Shown here piece after piece: positions 1-7,308 of a stretch of DNA of 11,740 bases. The notes under the pieces are model-generated. The model saw only the letters and a list, made by a program, of their open reading frames with translations, had not been told where the DNA came from and did no database searches. Origin of the DNA: Clostridiaceae bacterium (GTDB lineage Bacteria; Bacillota; Clostridia; Saccharofermentanales; DTU023); assembly GCA_012511185.1 (NCBI GenBank), contig JAAZGN010000064.1:1-11740 (forward strand), read 5' to 3'. The first letter of the stretch is position 1. The number at the start of each line of letters is the position of its first letter. A program made the translations under genes and the position numbers.

Positions 1-1736
1 ATCAGCTTCACTACCAGGAGCTCGATCCTGACGAGCCGCGGGGTGTCATCCTGGCTGTCGCCACCCTCCATTCCTGGCTCTACGGCGGTGATCCCGCCCT
101 CTATCTCTCCCGCGGTCCCTACTTTGACAGCCTGAGGAAGAAGATCCACTCCGACTACTTTGAGGTGCTGCTCAGAGAATTGATTGCTGACAGTGACAGC
201 TGGGTCGAAGTGCAGTCCATACCTTCTGCTTCCCATGGCAAGGAGAGAGACGCCCGCGAAGCGGCCCGGCTGGATTCAGAGGCCGCCGCATGGTCAAGCG
301 AAGATAAGCAGGACCTCATGGATCGGGCATCGGATTTGGAGGCCTGGCAACTTTCTTCTGATTCACCCGAAGCCTTGGCTACATTGCCCCACCTGACTCT
401 GGAAGACCTTTCAGAGGAGCCCCTTTATATGGACACGACTTCCCTTGACGCGCAGGGCGTCACCATTCTCCGGCATCCTTCCCCCGCCGAGGGCATCGTC
501 TATCTGAAACTGTATTTTGACAGCTCGGACACGCCCCTGGAGAACCTGGCCGGGTTCAATTTCATGGCTCTTCTGCTGGGAAAGCTGGCGACCCGCCAAC
601 GGGACGCCCGATCCCTGCTGAGGGAAATCAAGACCCATGTCGGCCAGCTGGATTTTTCCTTGATGCCGGTTGCCGACCCTGGCCGCAGGGACCGGTGCAA
701 ACTCTACTTCACCGTCACCTGCAGTGCCCTGGATTCTGAAGTTGACCATGCCCTGCACCTTATCCGAGAGATCCTGACCGAAACCCTCTTTGATGACAAA
801 GCCGGTATCTACGCCCAATTGGTCCAAAACAGGGAATACCTGCGTCAGGCGACTATCCAGGCAGCCCAGTATTTCGGCGTGATACGAGCCAAGGGACACT
901 ATACGGCAAGGGATGCGGCCAGGGAGGCCCTGGGCGGCTTGTCCTCGGTTTTGTGGTTTAAGGAATTTTTAAAGGATTTCGATTCCGGGTGGGACAGCTG
1001 GAAGAAGCTGGCCGGGAGTTTCCGGGACCGGATCTTTTGCAGGGAAAGACTGACGCTGAGCGTGACGGGGGATTTGGACGAGAAGGTAATTGAGGAACTT
1101 GTCAACTCCTTCCCGCAAATCCCTGATTCGCCTGCGGGGTGGGCCACCTATACCAGCTCCTATCCCAGGCATGAGGCTGTCAGCATCCCTTCAGCCGTCT
1201 CTTACGCCTGCCTGGGCTGCCACACTGCCCCCTTTGGAGGCGAATATTCAGGTGACTGGCTGGCTCTGGAGCAGATCCTCTCGCTGGAGTATCTGTGGAA
1301 TAAAATCAGGGTCCAGGGTGGCGCCTATGGAAGCGGCTTCTCGATCGATAAATCCGCCGGATGTGCCTTCTTCTCCTACCGGGATCCGAGCCCGGATCAA
1401 TCCCTTGACGTCTTCCGCCAATCCGCCTCTTTTATCCGGGACTTCTGCGCCGGAACGGACAGCCTTGAGCGCTACATTATGGGCAAGATCGCCGATCTCG
1501 ATCCTGCTCTATCCTTCAAGCAGCAGGCGGACCAGGCGGACAACTGGTATTTCACCGACTATACGGCCGGTGAGATTCTGGCCATCCGCCGCCAATTGAT
1601 GGAGGCGGAGCCGCAAGATCTCTTGGGTCTGGCCGACATACTGGATCAGGCGGTCGGGGAAAGCGCCGTCTGTGTGATCGGATCACCTGAAGCCATAGAC
1701 AAATTCCCCTCGGCTTCCCTTATTGACATCAGCTGA
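1..1736 (+). CDS. M16C (PreP-like) zinc metallopeptidase, C-terminal part
   Basis: The reading frame is open from the left edge (first full codon at position 3) to TGA at 1734-1736, giving 577 residues, so the gene starts outside the window. The translation matches the second half of the M16C family (presequence protease PreP/Cym1, about 970 residues), which degrades peptides inside a closed two-half chamber. The first visible part corresponds to the M16C-associated linker region. The last third carries the family's conserved RVQGGAYG stretch (nt 1308-1331), followed by a FFSYRDP motif typical of the substrate-closing C-terminal domain. The catalytic HxxEH zinc site lies in the N-terminal half and is not in view, so activity cannot be judged. 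No signal peptide can be assessed. The GTG at 165 is internal, because the same frame continues upstream with PreP-like sequence. The downstream cobalamin operon has its own control region, so this gene is probably transcribed separately. Confidence 0.88.
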   Translation, partial: QLHYQELDPDEPRGVILAVATLHSWLYGGDPALYLSRGPYFDSLRKKIHSDYFEVLLRELIADSDSWVEVQSIPSASHGKERDAREAARLDSEAAAWSSEDKQDLMDRASDLEAWQLSSDSPEALATLPHLTLEDLSEEPLYMDTTSLDAQGVTILRHPSPAEGIVYLKLYFDSSDTPLENLAGFNFMALLLGKLATRQRDARSLLREIKTHVGQLDFSLMPVADPGRRDRCKLYFTVTCSALDSEVDHALHLIREILTETLFDDKAGIYAQLVQNREYLRQATIQAAQYFGVIRAKGHYTARDAAREALGGLSSVLWFKEFLKDFDSGWDSWKKLAGSFRDRIFCRERLTLSVTGDLDEKVIEELVNSFPQIPDSPAGWATYTSSYPRHEAVSIPSAVSYACLGCHTAPFGGEYSGDWLALEQILSLEYLWNKIRVQGGAYGSGFSIDKSAGCAFFSYRDPSPDQSLDVFRQSASFIRDFCAGTDSLERYIMGKIADLDPALSFKQQADQADNWYFTDYTAGEILAIRRQLMEAEPQDLLGLADILDQAVGESAVCVIGSPEAIDKFPSASLIDIS

Positions 1737-1798
1737 GGGGGGGCAAAAGAACCCTGAAGAAAGTGATTACGAGGTAGACGTCCAGCTCATTTTGCTTG

Positions 1799-1828
1799 TT
1801 GACAAGCCGGTAACCGGTGCGGTAGCTT
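1799..1828 (+). promoter_or_regulatory. Candidate sigma-A promoter for the cobalamin operon
   Basis: A perfect TTGACA (1799-1804) is followed after 18 bases by TAGCTT (1823-1828), a poor -10 match (3 of 6). It sits just upstream of the riboswitch aptamer, where the leader transcript must start. The -35 and the position support it; the weak -10 keeps confidence low. Confidence 0.35.
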
Positions 1829-1835
1829 GAGAGTA

Positions 1836-1996
1836 CAAATGAATATAGCGTGTGTTTTTCGCTTCGGCGCGGGATCGAAAGATTCCGGGGGGAATCGGAT
1901 GAAATCTCCGAACTATCCCAATAACCGTGATGTCCGGCCTTGTGCCGGCTAAGTCGGATTACCTGATTGCACATTATCCACTTGGGGGCGGGGAGA
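1836..1996 (+). promoter_or_regulatory. Cobalamin (B12) riboswitch
   Basis: This leader RNA has the core layout of the cobalamin riboswitch. A GGGATC-GAAA-GATTCC hairpin (about 1871-1886) is followed by a GGGGAATCGGATGAAATC block and TCTCCGAACTATCCC. These form the P4/P5 arms, with GGGA pairing TCCC and TCGGA pairing TCCGA. Next come AATAACCGTGATG and a CCGGC/GCCGG hairpin. The B12-box equivalent AAGTCGGATTACCTG starts near 1950. The sequence deviates from consensus in places (for example ATCCCAATAACC where CCCGCAACTGT is common), so the ligand-binding class (adenosyl- or aquo-/methyl-cobalamin) cannot be assigned. It directly precedes btuF-btuC-btuD-cobT-cobU-cobS, the expected target. Both ends are estimates. 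Confidence 0.85.
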
Positions 1997-2011
1997 GCTA
2001 TGATGCATAAG

Positions 2012-2040
2012 AAAGGCTCCTTGTTCAGAGGGGCTTTTTT
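2012..2040 (+). terminator. Riboswitch-controlled intrinsic terminator
   Basis: AAAGGCTCC (2012-2020) pairs with GGGGCTTTT (2030-2038), allowing two G-U pairs, around a 9-base loop, and the T-run extends to 2040. It lies 16 bases past the aptamer and 49 bases before the btuF ATG, so transcription would stop when cobalamin is bound. GGAG at 1992-1995, in the aptamer's 3' tail, could pair with CTCC (2017-2020) and act as a competing antiterminator; that pairing is inference. Confidence 0.8.
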
Positions 2041-2089
2041 AACTCCTTTCCATTATGTTCATTTGGCAATTTGAAAGGGGTAGACACCT

Positions 2090-3094
2090 ATGAAACAAAA
2101 GAAAACGTGGATCATCCTGATCAGCCTTGTTCTTGTGCTGGCGCTCTTTACGGGCTGTGCCAAGACGGAGGGGCCGGCAGAAACAACTCCAGGCGAAACC
2201 GATCCGGATCCTGTCATTACGGAGCCCAGTCAGGCACCGGAGGATCCCTCCATCACAGTCACTGACATGGCCGGCAGGGAAATTACTTTGAAGGAGCCCG
2301 CCAGCCGGGTGGTGGCCTTGACAGCCGCTGATTGCGAAATCCTCTTCGCGATCGGAGCCGGGGATACCCTGGTCGGCCGGGGCGAATACTGTGATTATCC
2401 GGCTCAGGTTCTGGAACTCCCGGCTGTTCAGTCAGGCTTAGAAACCAATCTTGAGCAAATCATCGACCTGGATCCTCAGGTTCTCCTTATGAGCACCATG
2501 GCCCAGACCGAAGAGCAGGTGGCAGCCTTGGAAGCCGCTGGTATTCAGGTGGTTGTCTCCGACGCTGACGATATCGAGGGCGTCTACATCGCCATCAGGC
2601 TGATCGGAAAGATCATGGGCAAAGACCAGGAAGCTGAGGAAGTCATTTCATCCATGAAAGAGACCTTCGAAGCCGTTGCCAAGGAAGCCGCAAGCCTCTC
2701 GGGGAGAAGCATCTATTTTGAAGTGTCGCCCCTGGAGTGGGGTCTTTGGACGGCCGGCCAGGGAACTTTCATGGACGAAATCGCCCGGATGATCGGCCTG
2801 GACAACGCCTTTGGCGATGTGGAGGGCTGGGGAGAGATATCCGAGGAAGCTGTCTTGGAGCGCAATCCCGATTACATCCTGACCATCTCCATGTATTTTG
2901 GCACAGGTCCGGACCCGGTCGAGGAAATTTTGGGCCGGCCGGGCTGGCAGTCAATCCGCGCGGTTCAGACCGGCAGCATTCTCAACCTGCCTGACAATGA
3001 GCTGTCAAGGCCCGGCCCCCGCCTGGCTGATGGCGCAAAAATGCTCTTTGACTTTATTCTGGACCAGGAAGCGGCCCTGGATGAAGCCGCCTGA
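2090..3094 (+). CDS. btuF: Cobalamin/corrinoid ABC transporter substrate-binding lipoprotein
   Basis: This 334-residue protein is the extracellular corrinoid-capturing component of a BtuCDF-type importer. Residues 1-23 form a lipoprotein signal: a KQKK charged start, a hydrophobic core, and the lipobox FTGC with the lipidated Cys at 23. A low-complexity Pro/Thr/Glu linker follows. From about residue 55 the helical-backbone periplasmic-binding fold (PF01497) begins, with SRVVALTAADCEILFAIGAG, a YCDYPAQ motif like the SDYPPQ of E. coli BtuF, LEQIIDLDPQVLL, and the C-terminal SRPGPRLADGAKML helix. The start is fixed by GAAAGGGG (2073-2080), 9 bases before the ATG. It is the first gene after the B12 riboswitch and terminator. 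The same fold also binds ferric siderophores and heme; the riboswitch and the downstream cob genes are what favour corrinoids. Confidence 0.9.
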   Translation: MKQKKTWIILISLVLVLALFTGCAKTEGPAETTPGETDPDPVITEPSQAPEDPSITVTDMAGREITLKEPASRVVALTAADCEILFAIGAGDTLVGRGEYCDYPAQVLELPAVQSGLETNLEQIIDLDPQVLLMSTMAQTEEQVAALEAAGIQVVVSDADDIEGVYIAIRLIGKIMGKDQEAEEVISSMKETFEAVAKEAASLSGRSIYFEVSPLEWGLWTAGQGTFMDEIARMIGLDNAFGDVEGWGEISEEAVLERNPDYILTISMYFGTGPDPVEEILGRPGWQSIRAVQTGSILNLPDNELSRPGPRLADGAKMLFDFILDQEAALDEAA

Positions 3095-3111
3095 TGTTAA
3101 GATAGGCCTTG

Positions 3112-3138
3112 AAGCCGGCGGACCCGATCTGCCGGCTT
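3112..3138 (+). other. Intercistronic hairpin between btuF and btuC
   Basis: A perfect 8-bp inverted repeat, AAGCCGGC (3112-3119) and GCCGGCTT (3131-3138), with an 11-base loop fills the short gap between the btuF stop and the btuC ribosome site. There is no T-run, so it is not a normal terminator. Such hairpins after binding-protein genes often stabilise the upstream message and raise the binding protein to permease ratio; that role is inferred here. Confidence 0.55.
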
Positions 3139-3151
3139 ATAAGAGGAAACC

Positions 3152-4195
3152 ATGCGCAAAAGAGAAAAAGAAGGATTTGGTCCTGTTGTTTATCTCCTTT
3201 TTGCTGCCCTCACCTTTTTGACCTTCGCGGTTTCCGTGTCGCTGGGCAGTGTCCGGGTACCCCTTGGAGATACCGTCGGCCTGATCTGGCATGCCCTCTG
3301 GCGTCTGCCCTTGCCTGAAACCGCGTCGTCACCTTCCATTATTCTGGCAGTCCGGCTTCCCCGCGTCCTTTCGGTGGCCCTGACGGGCGCTTCCCTATCG
3401 CTTTGCGGCGGTGCCATGCAGGGCCTGCTGCGGAATCCCCTGGCCGACGGTTCCCCCCTGGGAGTCTCCTCGGGAGCCTCTTTGGGGGCAGTCATCGCCA
3501 TCGCTTTTGGCCTGACCGTGCCCTCCCTGCCTTTTGCCGGCACCATGGTCATGGCCATCCTCTTCGCCTTTCTTTCCCTTATCATCATCCTGGCCCTGGC
3601 ATACAAGTTGGATTATTCCCTGTCCACCAACACCATTATCCTGATTGGCGTCATCTATTCCATGTTCGTGTCCAGCATTATGTCCTTCATAATTACCTAT
3701 GCCTCCGACCGGGTGCGCCAGATCACCTTCTGGACCATGGGGAGCCTGAATGGCAGCTCTTACGGCAATGCCCTGGTTCTTCTGATAACCCTTTTGGTAT
3801 TCGGCGGTGTCATTCTGGCTCATGCCCGGGAACTGAACGCCTTCGCCATTGGCGAGGAAAATGCCCACCACATTGGCATCAATACAAGGCGGATCAAGTT
3901 GATCATCATGATTTCGGTATCGGTCTTGATCGGGGTCTCGGTTTCCATCGGCGGGACCATTGGTTTTGTCGGCCTGGTGACCCCGCACATGGTCCGTATG
4001 ATCACGGGACCCAATCACAAAAGGCTCTTTCCGGCCTCCCTGTTCGGGGGCGCCATCTTCCTCATGCTGGCTGACCTCCTGGCACGTATGCTGCTCAACC
4101 CCATCGAGCTGCCCTTGGGTGTGGTTACCTCTTTTGTCGGAGCCATTGTCTTTGTCTTCATCTTCTACCGGGCAAGGAAAACCGGCCGTGCTTGA
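3152..4195 (+). CDS. btuC: Corrinoid ABC transporter permease (FecCD family)
   Basis: This 347-residue polytopic membrane protein forms the channel of the importer as a homodimer with about ten helices per subunit. It has the standard FecCD signatures: RLPRVLSVALTGASLSLCGGAMQ (about residues 68-90), then GLLRNPLADGSPLGVSSGAS in the coupling region. Near the C-terminus are GTIGFVGLVTPHMVRMITG and LPLGVVTSFVGAIVFVFIF. The length is normal for the family. The ATG follows AAGAGGA with good spacing. The gene starts 57 bases after btuF, and its last 8 bases overlap the start of the ATPase gene, indicating translational coupling. The sequence alone would also fit a siderophore or heme permease; the operon context points to corrinoids. 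Confidence 0.92.
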   Translation: MRKREKEGFGPVVYLLFAALTFLTFAVSVSLGSVRVPLGDTVGLIWHALWRLPLPETASSPSIILAVRLPRVLSVALTGASLSLCGGAMQGLLRNPLADGSPLGVSSGASLGAVIAIAFGLTVPSLPFAGTMVMAILFAFLSLIIILALAYKLDYSLSTNTIILIGVIYSMFVSSIMSFIITYASDRVRQITFWTMGSLNGSSYGNALVLLITLLVFGGVILAHARELNAFAIGEENAHHIGINTRRIKLIIMISVSVLIGVSVSIGGTIGFVGLVTPHMVRMITGPNHKRLFPASLFGGAIFLMLADLLARMLLNPIELPLGVVTSFVGAIVFVFIFYRARKTGRA

Positions 4196-4946
4196 TGTCC
4201 GTGACCTGACCGTACGCTATGGCGATCTGACCATCCTGGACCGGATCAGCTTCCAGGTCAACCCCGGGGACTGGCTTATGATCATCGGACCCAACGGCGC
4301 CGGCAAGAGCACCATCATCCATGCTGTCTCACAAGTGGCACCCTATCAGGGCGAAATCCTGCTCAAAGGCCGGAATATCCGGGACTATAAGGCAGGTCAT
4401 CGGGCGCAGCTGCTTGGTGTCCTGACCCAGCATCATCCTCTCAACTATCCTTTTTCGGTTGAGGAGGTCATCCGCCTGGGCCGCTATGCTTATGCCCCCT
4501 GGATCTTCTCAAGATCTGATGATGAAGGTGAAGCTTATATCCAGCGAGCCATTGAGCAGACGGGCCTTGGTTCCATGCTCAAGCAGTCAATCCTGACCTT
4601 GTCGGGCGGCGAGATCCAGCGGGTCTTTTTGGCCCAGCTCTTTGCCCAGAACCCAAATATTCTCATTCTGGACGAGCCGGCCAACCACCTGGATCTGGTT
4701 TATCAAAAACAGACTTTCGGCCTTTTAAAAGACTGGCTGAAAAAGCCTGACAGGGCCATCGTTTCCGTGGTCCATGACCTGGGGCCCGCCCGGGCCTATG
4801 GCGAACGGGCCCTCCTGCTGAACAAGGGGAAGGTGGAAGCCCAAGGGCCCATTGGCGAGGTCTTGACGGAGGCGAATCTCAACCGGGTCTACGGCATGGA
4901 TGTCTTTGCCTGGATGCGCAATATGCTGGGCCAATGGCAAAATTAA
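4188..4946 (+). CDS. btuD: Corrinoid ABC transporter ATP-binding protein
   Basis: This 252-residue cytoplasmic ATPase drives the BtuC channel. All ABC motifs are present: Walker A GPNGAGKST (34-42), Q-loop Gln81, signature LSGGE (138-142), Walker B ILILDEP (158-164) and switch His196 in VHD. The start chosen is GTG at 4188, which has AAGGAAA at 4174-4180 and begins directly at the conserved LDVRDLTVRYG strand. An ATG further upstream in the same frame (4119) would add 23 non-conserved residues lying wholly inside btuC, so it is rejected. The GTG start overlaps the btuC stop by 8 bases. FecE/FhuC-type ATPases are alternatives by sequence, but the riboswitch and cob neighbours make corrinoid import the best reading. 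Confidence 0.92.
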   Translation: MLDVRDLTVRYGDLTILDRISFQVNPGDWLMIIGPNGAGKSTIIHAVSQVAPYQGEILLKGRNIRDYKAGHRAQLLGVLTQHHPLNYPFSVEEVIRLGRYAYAPWIFSRSDDEGEAYIQRAIEQTGLGSMLKQSILTLSGGEIQRVFLAQLFAQNPNILILDEPANHLDLVYQKQTFGLLKDWLKKPDRAIVSVVHDLGPARAYGERALLLNKGKVEAQGPIGEVLTEANLNRVYGMDVFAWMRNMLGQWQN

Positions 4947-4958
4947 GGTGGAACGGGT

Positions 4959-6008
4959 ATGGTCGCTTATGAACAACTATTGAGCCTCCTCGGAAGGGAA
5001 AGGGAGCTTGACCCGAAGGCCATGGAACAAGCCAGCGCCCGTTGGGATCAACTCGCCAAGCCAGTCGGCAGCCTGGGCCTCCTGGAAGAGGTCGTCGTCA
5101 AATTGGCAGGGATCCAGGGTTGCCCGGACGTCCGTATCGCTAAACGGGTACCCATGGTAATGTGCTCCGACAATCGCGTTCTGGCCCAGGGCGTGGCACA
5201 GACACCAGATCAAATTACAGCCGCCATGGCCGGATTAATCGCCGACGGACGTTCTTCCGTCTGTATTATGGCGGATCGGGCCGGGGTCGATATCGTGACC
5301 GTGGACATGGGCATGTTTACCCCGCCGGCTCATGAGGGAATCTTAAACAGACGGATCGCGGCGGGGACGGCGGATATGACCCTGGGCCCCGCGATGAGCC
5401 GGGAAGAAGCCAAGCGGGCTATTATGACCGGCGTAGAGCTTGCGGAAGACATGAAGGCTTCGGGTTACGATATCCTGGTGACGGGGGAAATGGGCATCGG
5501 CAACACCACCACATCCAGTGCCTTGGCGTCCTCGCTTCTGGGACTTGAGGTAGAAAGCGTGACGGGCAGGGGGGCCGGCCTGTCCGATCAGGGTTTGGTC
5601 CGCAAGGTCCAGGCCATCCAAAAGGCAAAGCTCGTGAACTGCCCGGATCCAAAGGATCCTCTGGACCTTTTGCACAAGCTGGGCGGCTTTGATATTGCCT
5701 CCCTTTGCGGGGTCTTTTTAGGCGGTGCCCTGCAAGGGTTCCCGGTTGTGATCGATGGATTGATCAGCGCGGTCTCTGCTCTTCTGGCCACAAGGTTTTG
5801 CCCTTGGGCCCGGAATTATATGCTGGCCAGCCATCAATCAGCGGAACCGGCGGCCCAGGCGATCCTTCAGACACTGTGGCTCCTGCCCTTGATCCGGGCG
5901 GGGATGCGGCTGGGTGAAGGCACCGGAGCCGTGGCGGCCCTGCCTCTCATGGACATGGGCTTGGCGGTCTATCGCGACCTGATAACCTCGGAAGCCATCG
6001 GTTTGTAG
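4959..6008 (+). CDS. cobT: Nicotinate-nucleotide:dimethylbenzimidazole phosphoribosyltransferase
   Basis: This 349-residue CobT transfers phosphoribose from nicotinate mononucleotide to the lower-ligand base, giving alpha-ribazole phosphate for the cobalamin nucleotide loop. Visible signatures are the KPVGSLGLLE start (34-43), GEMGIGNTT (176-184), the SVTGRGAGLSD loop (200-210), SHQSAEP (291-297) and GEGTGA (319-324). Glu320 in the last of these corresponds to the catalytic base Glu317 of the Salmonella enzyme. The length is typical. The early motif usually read as DHGV or DNGV is DNRV here (71-74), an unusual Gly to Arg change. AAGGTGG lies shortly before the ATG, overlapping the end of btuD. 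Which base it activates (dimethylbenzimidazole or another benzimidazole or purine) cannot be told, and no lower-ligand synthesis gene is present in the window. Confidence 0.93.
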   Translation: MVAYEQLLSLLGRERELDPKAMEQASARWDQLAKPVGSLGLLEEVVVKLAGIQGCPDVRIAKRVPMVMCSDNRVLAQGVAQTPDQITAAMAGLIADGRSSVCIMADRAGVDIVTVDMGMFTPPAHEGILNRRIAAGTADMTLGPAMSREEAKRAIMTGVELAEDMKASGYDILVTGEMGIGNTTTSSALASSLLGLEVESVTGRGAGLSDQGLVRKVQAIQKAKLVNCPDPKDPLDLLHKLGGFDIASLCGVFLGGALQGFPVVIDGLISAVSALLATRFCPWARNYMLASHQSAEPAAQAILQTLWLLPLIRAGMRLGEGTGAVAALPLMDMGLAVYRDLITSEAIGL

Positions 6009-6016
6009 GTGACGAC

Positions 6017-6538
6017 GTGCGCATTCTTATGACAGGCGGTTCAGCCGCGGGGAAATCCACATTTGCTGAAGAACTGGCACTGAGCTTCCCGCCGCCCCAT
6101 TACTACATCGCTACCATGCGGATTACGGATGTTGAGGCCCGCCGGAAGGTCACCCGCCACCAGCAGATGCGCCAGGGCGGGGGTTTTCTCACGCTGGAAA
6201 AACCTGACAACCTTGACCGTTTAGTACTGGACCAGCCCGGCACCGCCTTGCTTGAGTGCCTGTGCAACCTGACAGCCAACGAGATGTTTGACGAAGAAGG
6301 CAGGATACAGGATGTTTATGACAAAATCAGTTATGGACTGGAACATTTGGAAAGGCAATGCAAACACTTGATCGTTGTCACCAATGAAGTAGGAAGCGAT
6401 GGTATCCCTTATCCAGCCGGCACCCAGGCCTATATCCGGCTTCTTGGGAGGATCAACCGTCATCTGGCTGCCCGTTACGATGTGGTAGCCGAACTGATCG
6501 CAGGAATCCCCACTCTCTTGAAAGGACAGCTGCCATGA
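6017..6538 (+). CDS. cobU: Adenosylcobinamide kinase / adenosylcobinamide-phosphate guanylyltransferase
   Basis: This 173-residue CobU/CobP-type enzyme phosphorylates adenosylcobinamide and then attaches GMP, giving adenosylcobinamide-GDP for CobS. The P-loop GGSAAGKST (7-15) is intact. His48 in VTRHQQ matches the guanylylated His46 of Salmonella CobU. LLECLCNLTAN, VTNEVGSDGIP and the terminal AGIPTLLKG follow in the family order. The start is GTG at 6017, chosen because AGGTGA (6007-6012) sits at the right distance and it gives the usual short N-terminus before the P-loop. The gene begins 8 bases after cobT ends and overlaps cobS by 4 bases (ATGA). The length is normal for CobU, in contrast to the short homologue after cobS. 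Confidence 0.9.
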   Translation: MRILMTGGSAAGKSTFAEELALSFPPPHYYIATMRITDVEARRKVTRHQQMRQGGGFLTLEKPDNLDRLVLDQPGTALLECLCNLTANEMFDEEGRIQDVYDKISYGLEHLERQCKHLIVVTNEVGSDGIPYPAGTQAYIRLLGRINRHLAARYDVVAELIAGIPTLLKGQLP

Positions 6539-7308
6539 AAGTGATTCGATCCATCGCCACGGCCTTTGCTCTTTTCTCCAAGCTGCCCATGCCTTCCTTG
6601 GACTGGATGGAGGACAACATGCTCTATCTTCCGGCTGCTTTTCCCCTGGTCGGTATCCTGACCGGCCTTCTTCTTCAGGTCTGGTTTTGGCTGGGGCAGT
6701 ACCTGCTCCTGGGTCATATGCTTTGTTCAGTCGGCCTGACCCTCATCCCCATCGCCGTCACCGGCGGCATCCATTTGGATGGTCTCTGTGATACGGCTGA
6801 CGCTCTGGCGAGCCGTGCCCCTGCCGAGAAGAAGGCGGAGATTCTCGCGGATCCCGGGATTGGCGCATTTGCTCTCATTTCGCTGATTGCCTATATGTTC
6901 GCCTACCTGGCTTTGGCGTCCGAATGGCCGGCCGGGGAGAGGGCAATCCTGACCTTGGGTCTTATTCACATGCTCAGCCGGGTCATGGTCGGCTTCGGCC
7001 TGGTCTATTTTCCGGCAGCCAGGTCGGAGGGTTTCTATTACACCATCCAGGTGTCCGCGCGGAAAGGCCCGGTTTCGGTTGTCCTGGGCCTTTGGCTCAT
7101 CCTTGCAGCGGTCGGCCTTTTTTGGACCAGTGGTTGGCCGGGATTGGTTCTGGTCGGCCTGGCCCTTCTCCTGAGTCTTTTCATCTACAGGATGTCAGCC
7201 AAACAGTTCGGCGGCATGAATGGTGATCTGGCAGGTTACTGGCTGCAAGTGACCGAGCTGGTCCTTATGGCCGGCCTGGTTTTCATTGGGAAGGCGGCAG
7301 CTTTATGA
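6535..7308 (+). CDS. cobS: Adenosylcobinamide-GDP ribazoletransferase (cobalamin synthase)
   Basis: This 257-residue integral membrane protein of the CobS/CobV family joins adenosylcobinamide-GDP and alpha-ribazole (phosphate), the last assembly step of cobalamin. The metal-binding family motif GGIHLDGLCDTADAL (77-91) is complete. The next conserved segment reads ILADPGIGAFA, where many homologues have DxRIG, so the usual Arg is Gly here. Several long hydrophobic segments follow (about 110-130, 135-155, 180-215 and 235-255). The C-terminal GGMNGDLAGYW motif (about 223-233) is also typical. The ATG overlaps the cobU stop by 4 bases, and the stop overlaps the next gene's ATG by 4 bases, so the three genes are translationally coupled. 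Confidence 0.93.
   Translation: MKVIRSIATAFALFSKLPMPSLDWMEDNMLYLPAAFPLVGILTGLLLQVWFWLGQYLLLGHMLCSVGLTLIPIAVTGGIHLDGLCDTADALASRAPAEKKAEILADPGIGAFALISLIAYMFAYLALASEWPAGERAILTLGLIHMLSRVMVGFGLVYFPAARSEGFYYTIQVSARKGPVSVVLGLWLILAAVGLFWTSGWPGLVLVGLALLLSLFIYRMSAKQFGGMNGDLAGYWLQVTELVLMAGLVFIGKAAAL

Noticed and set aside
3395..4018. 207-codon - strand ORF inside btuC
   Set aside because: His/Gly/Asp-rich shadow translation typical of antisense to membrane-protein codons; btuC is certain here.
4119..4187. Longer N-terminus for the ABC ATPase starting at ATG 4119
   Set aside because: The extra 23 residues are non-conserved, read through the end of btuC in another frame, and have no ribosome site; GTG 4188 has AAGGAAA at the right distance and starts at the family's first strand.
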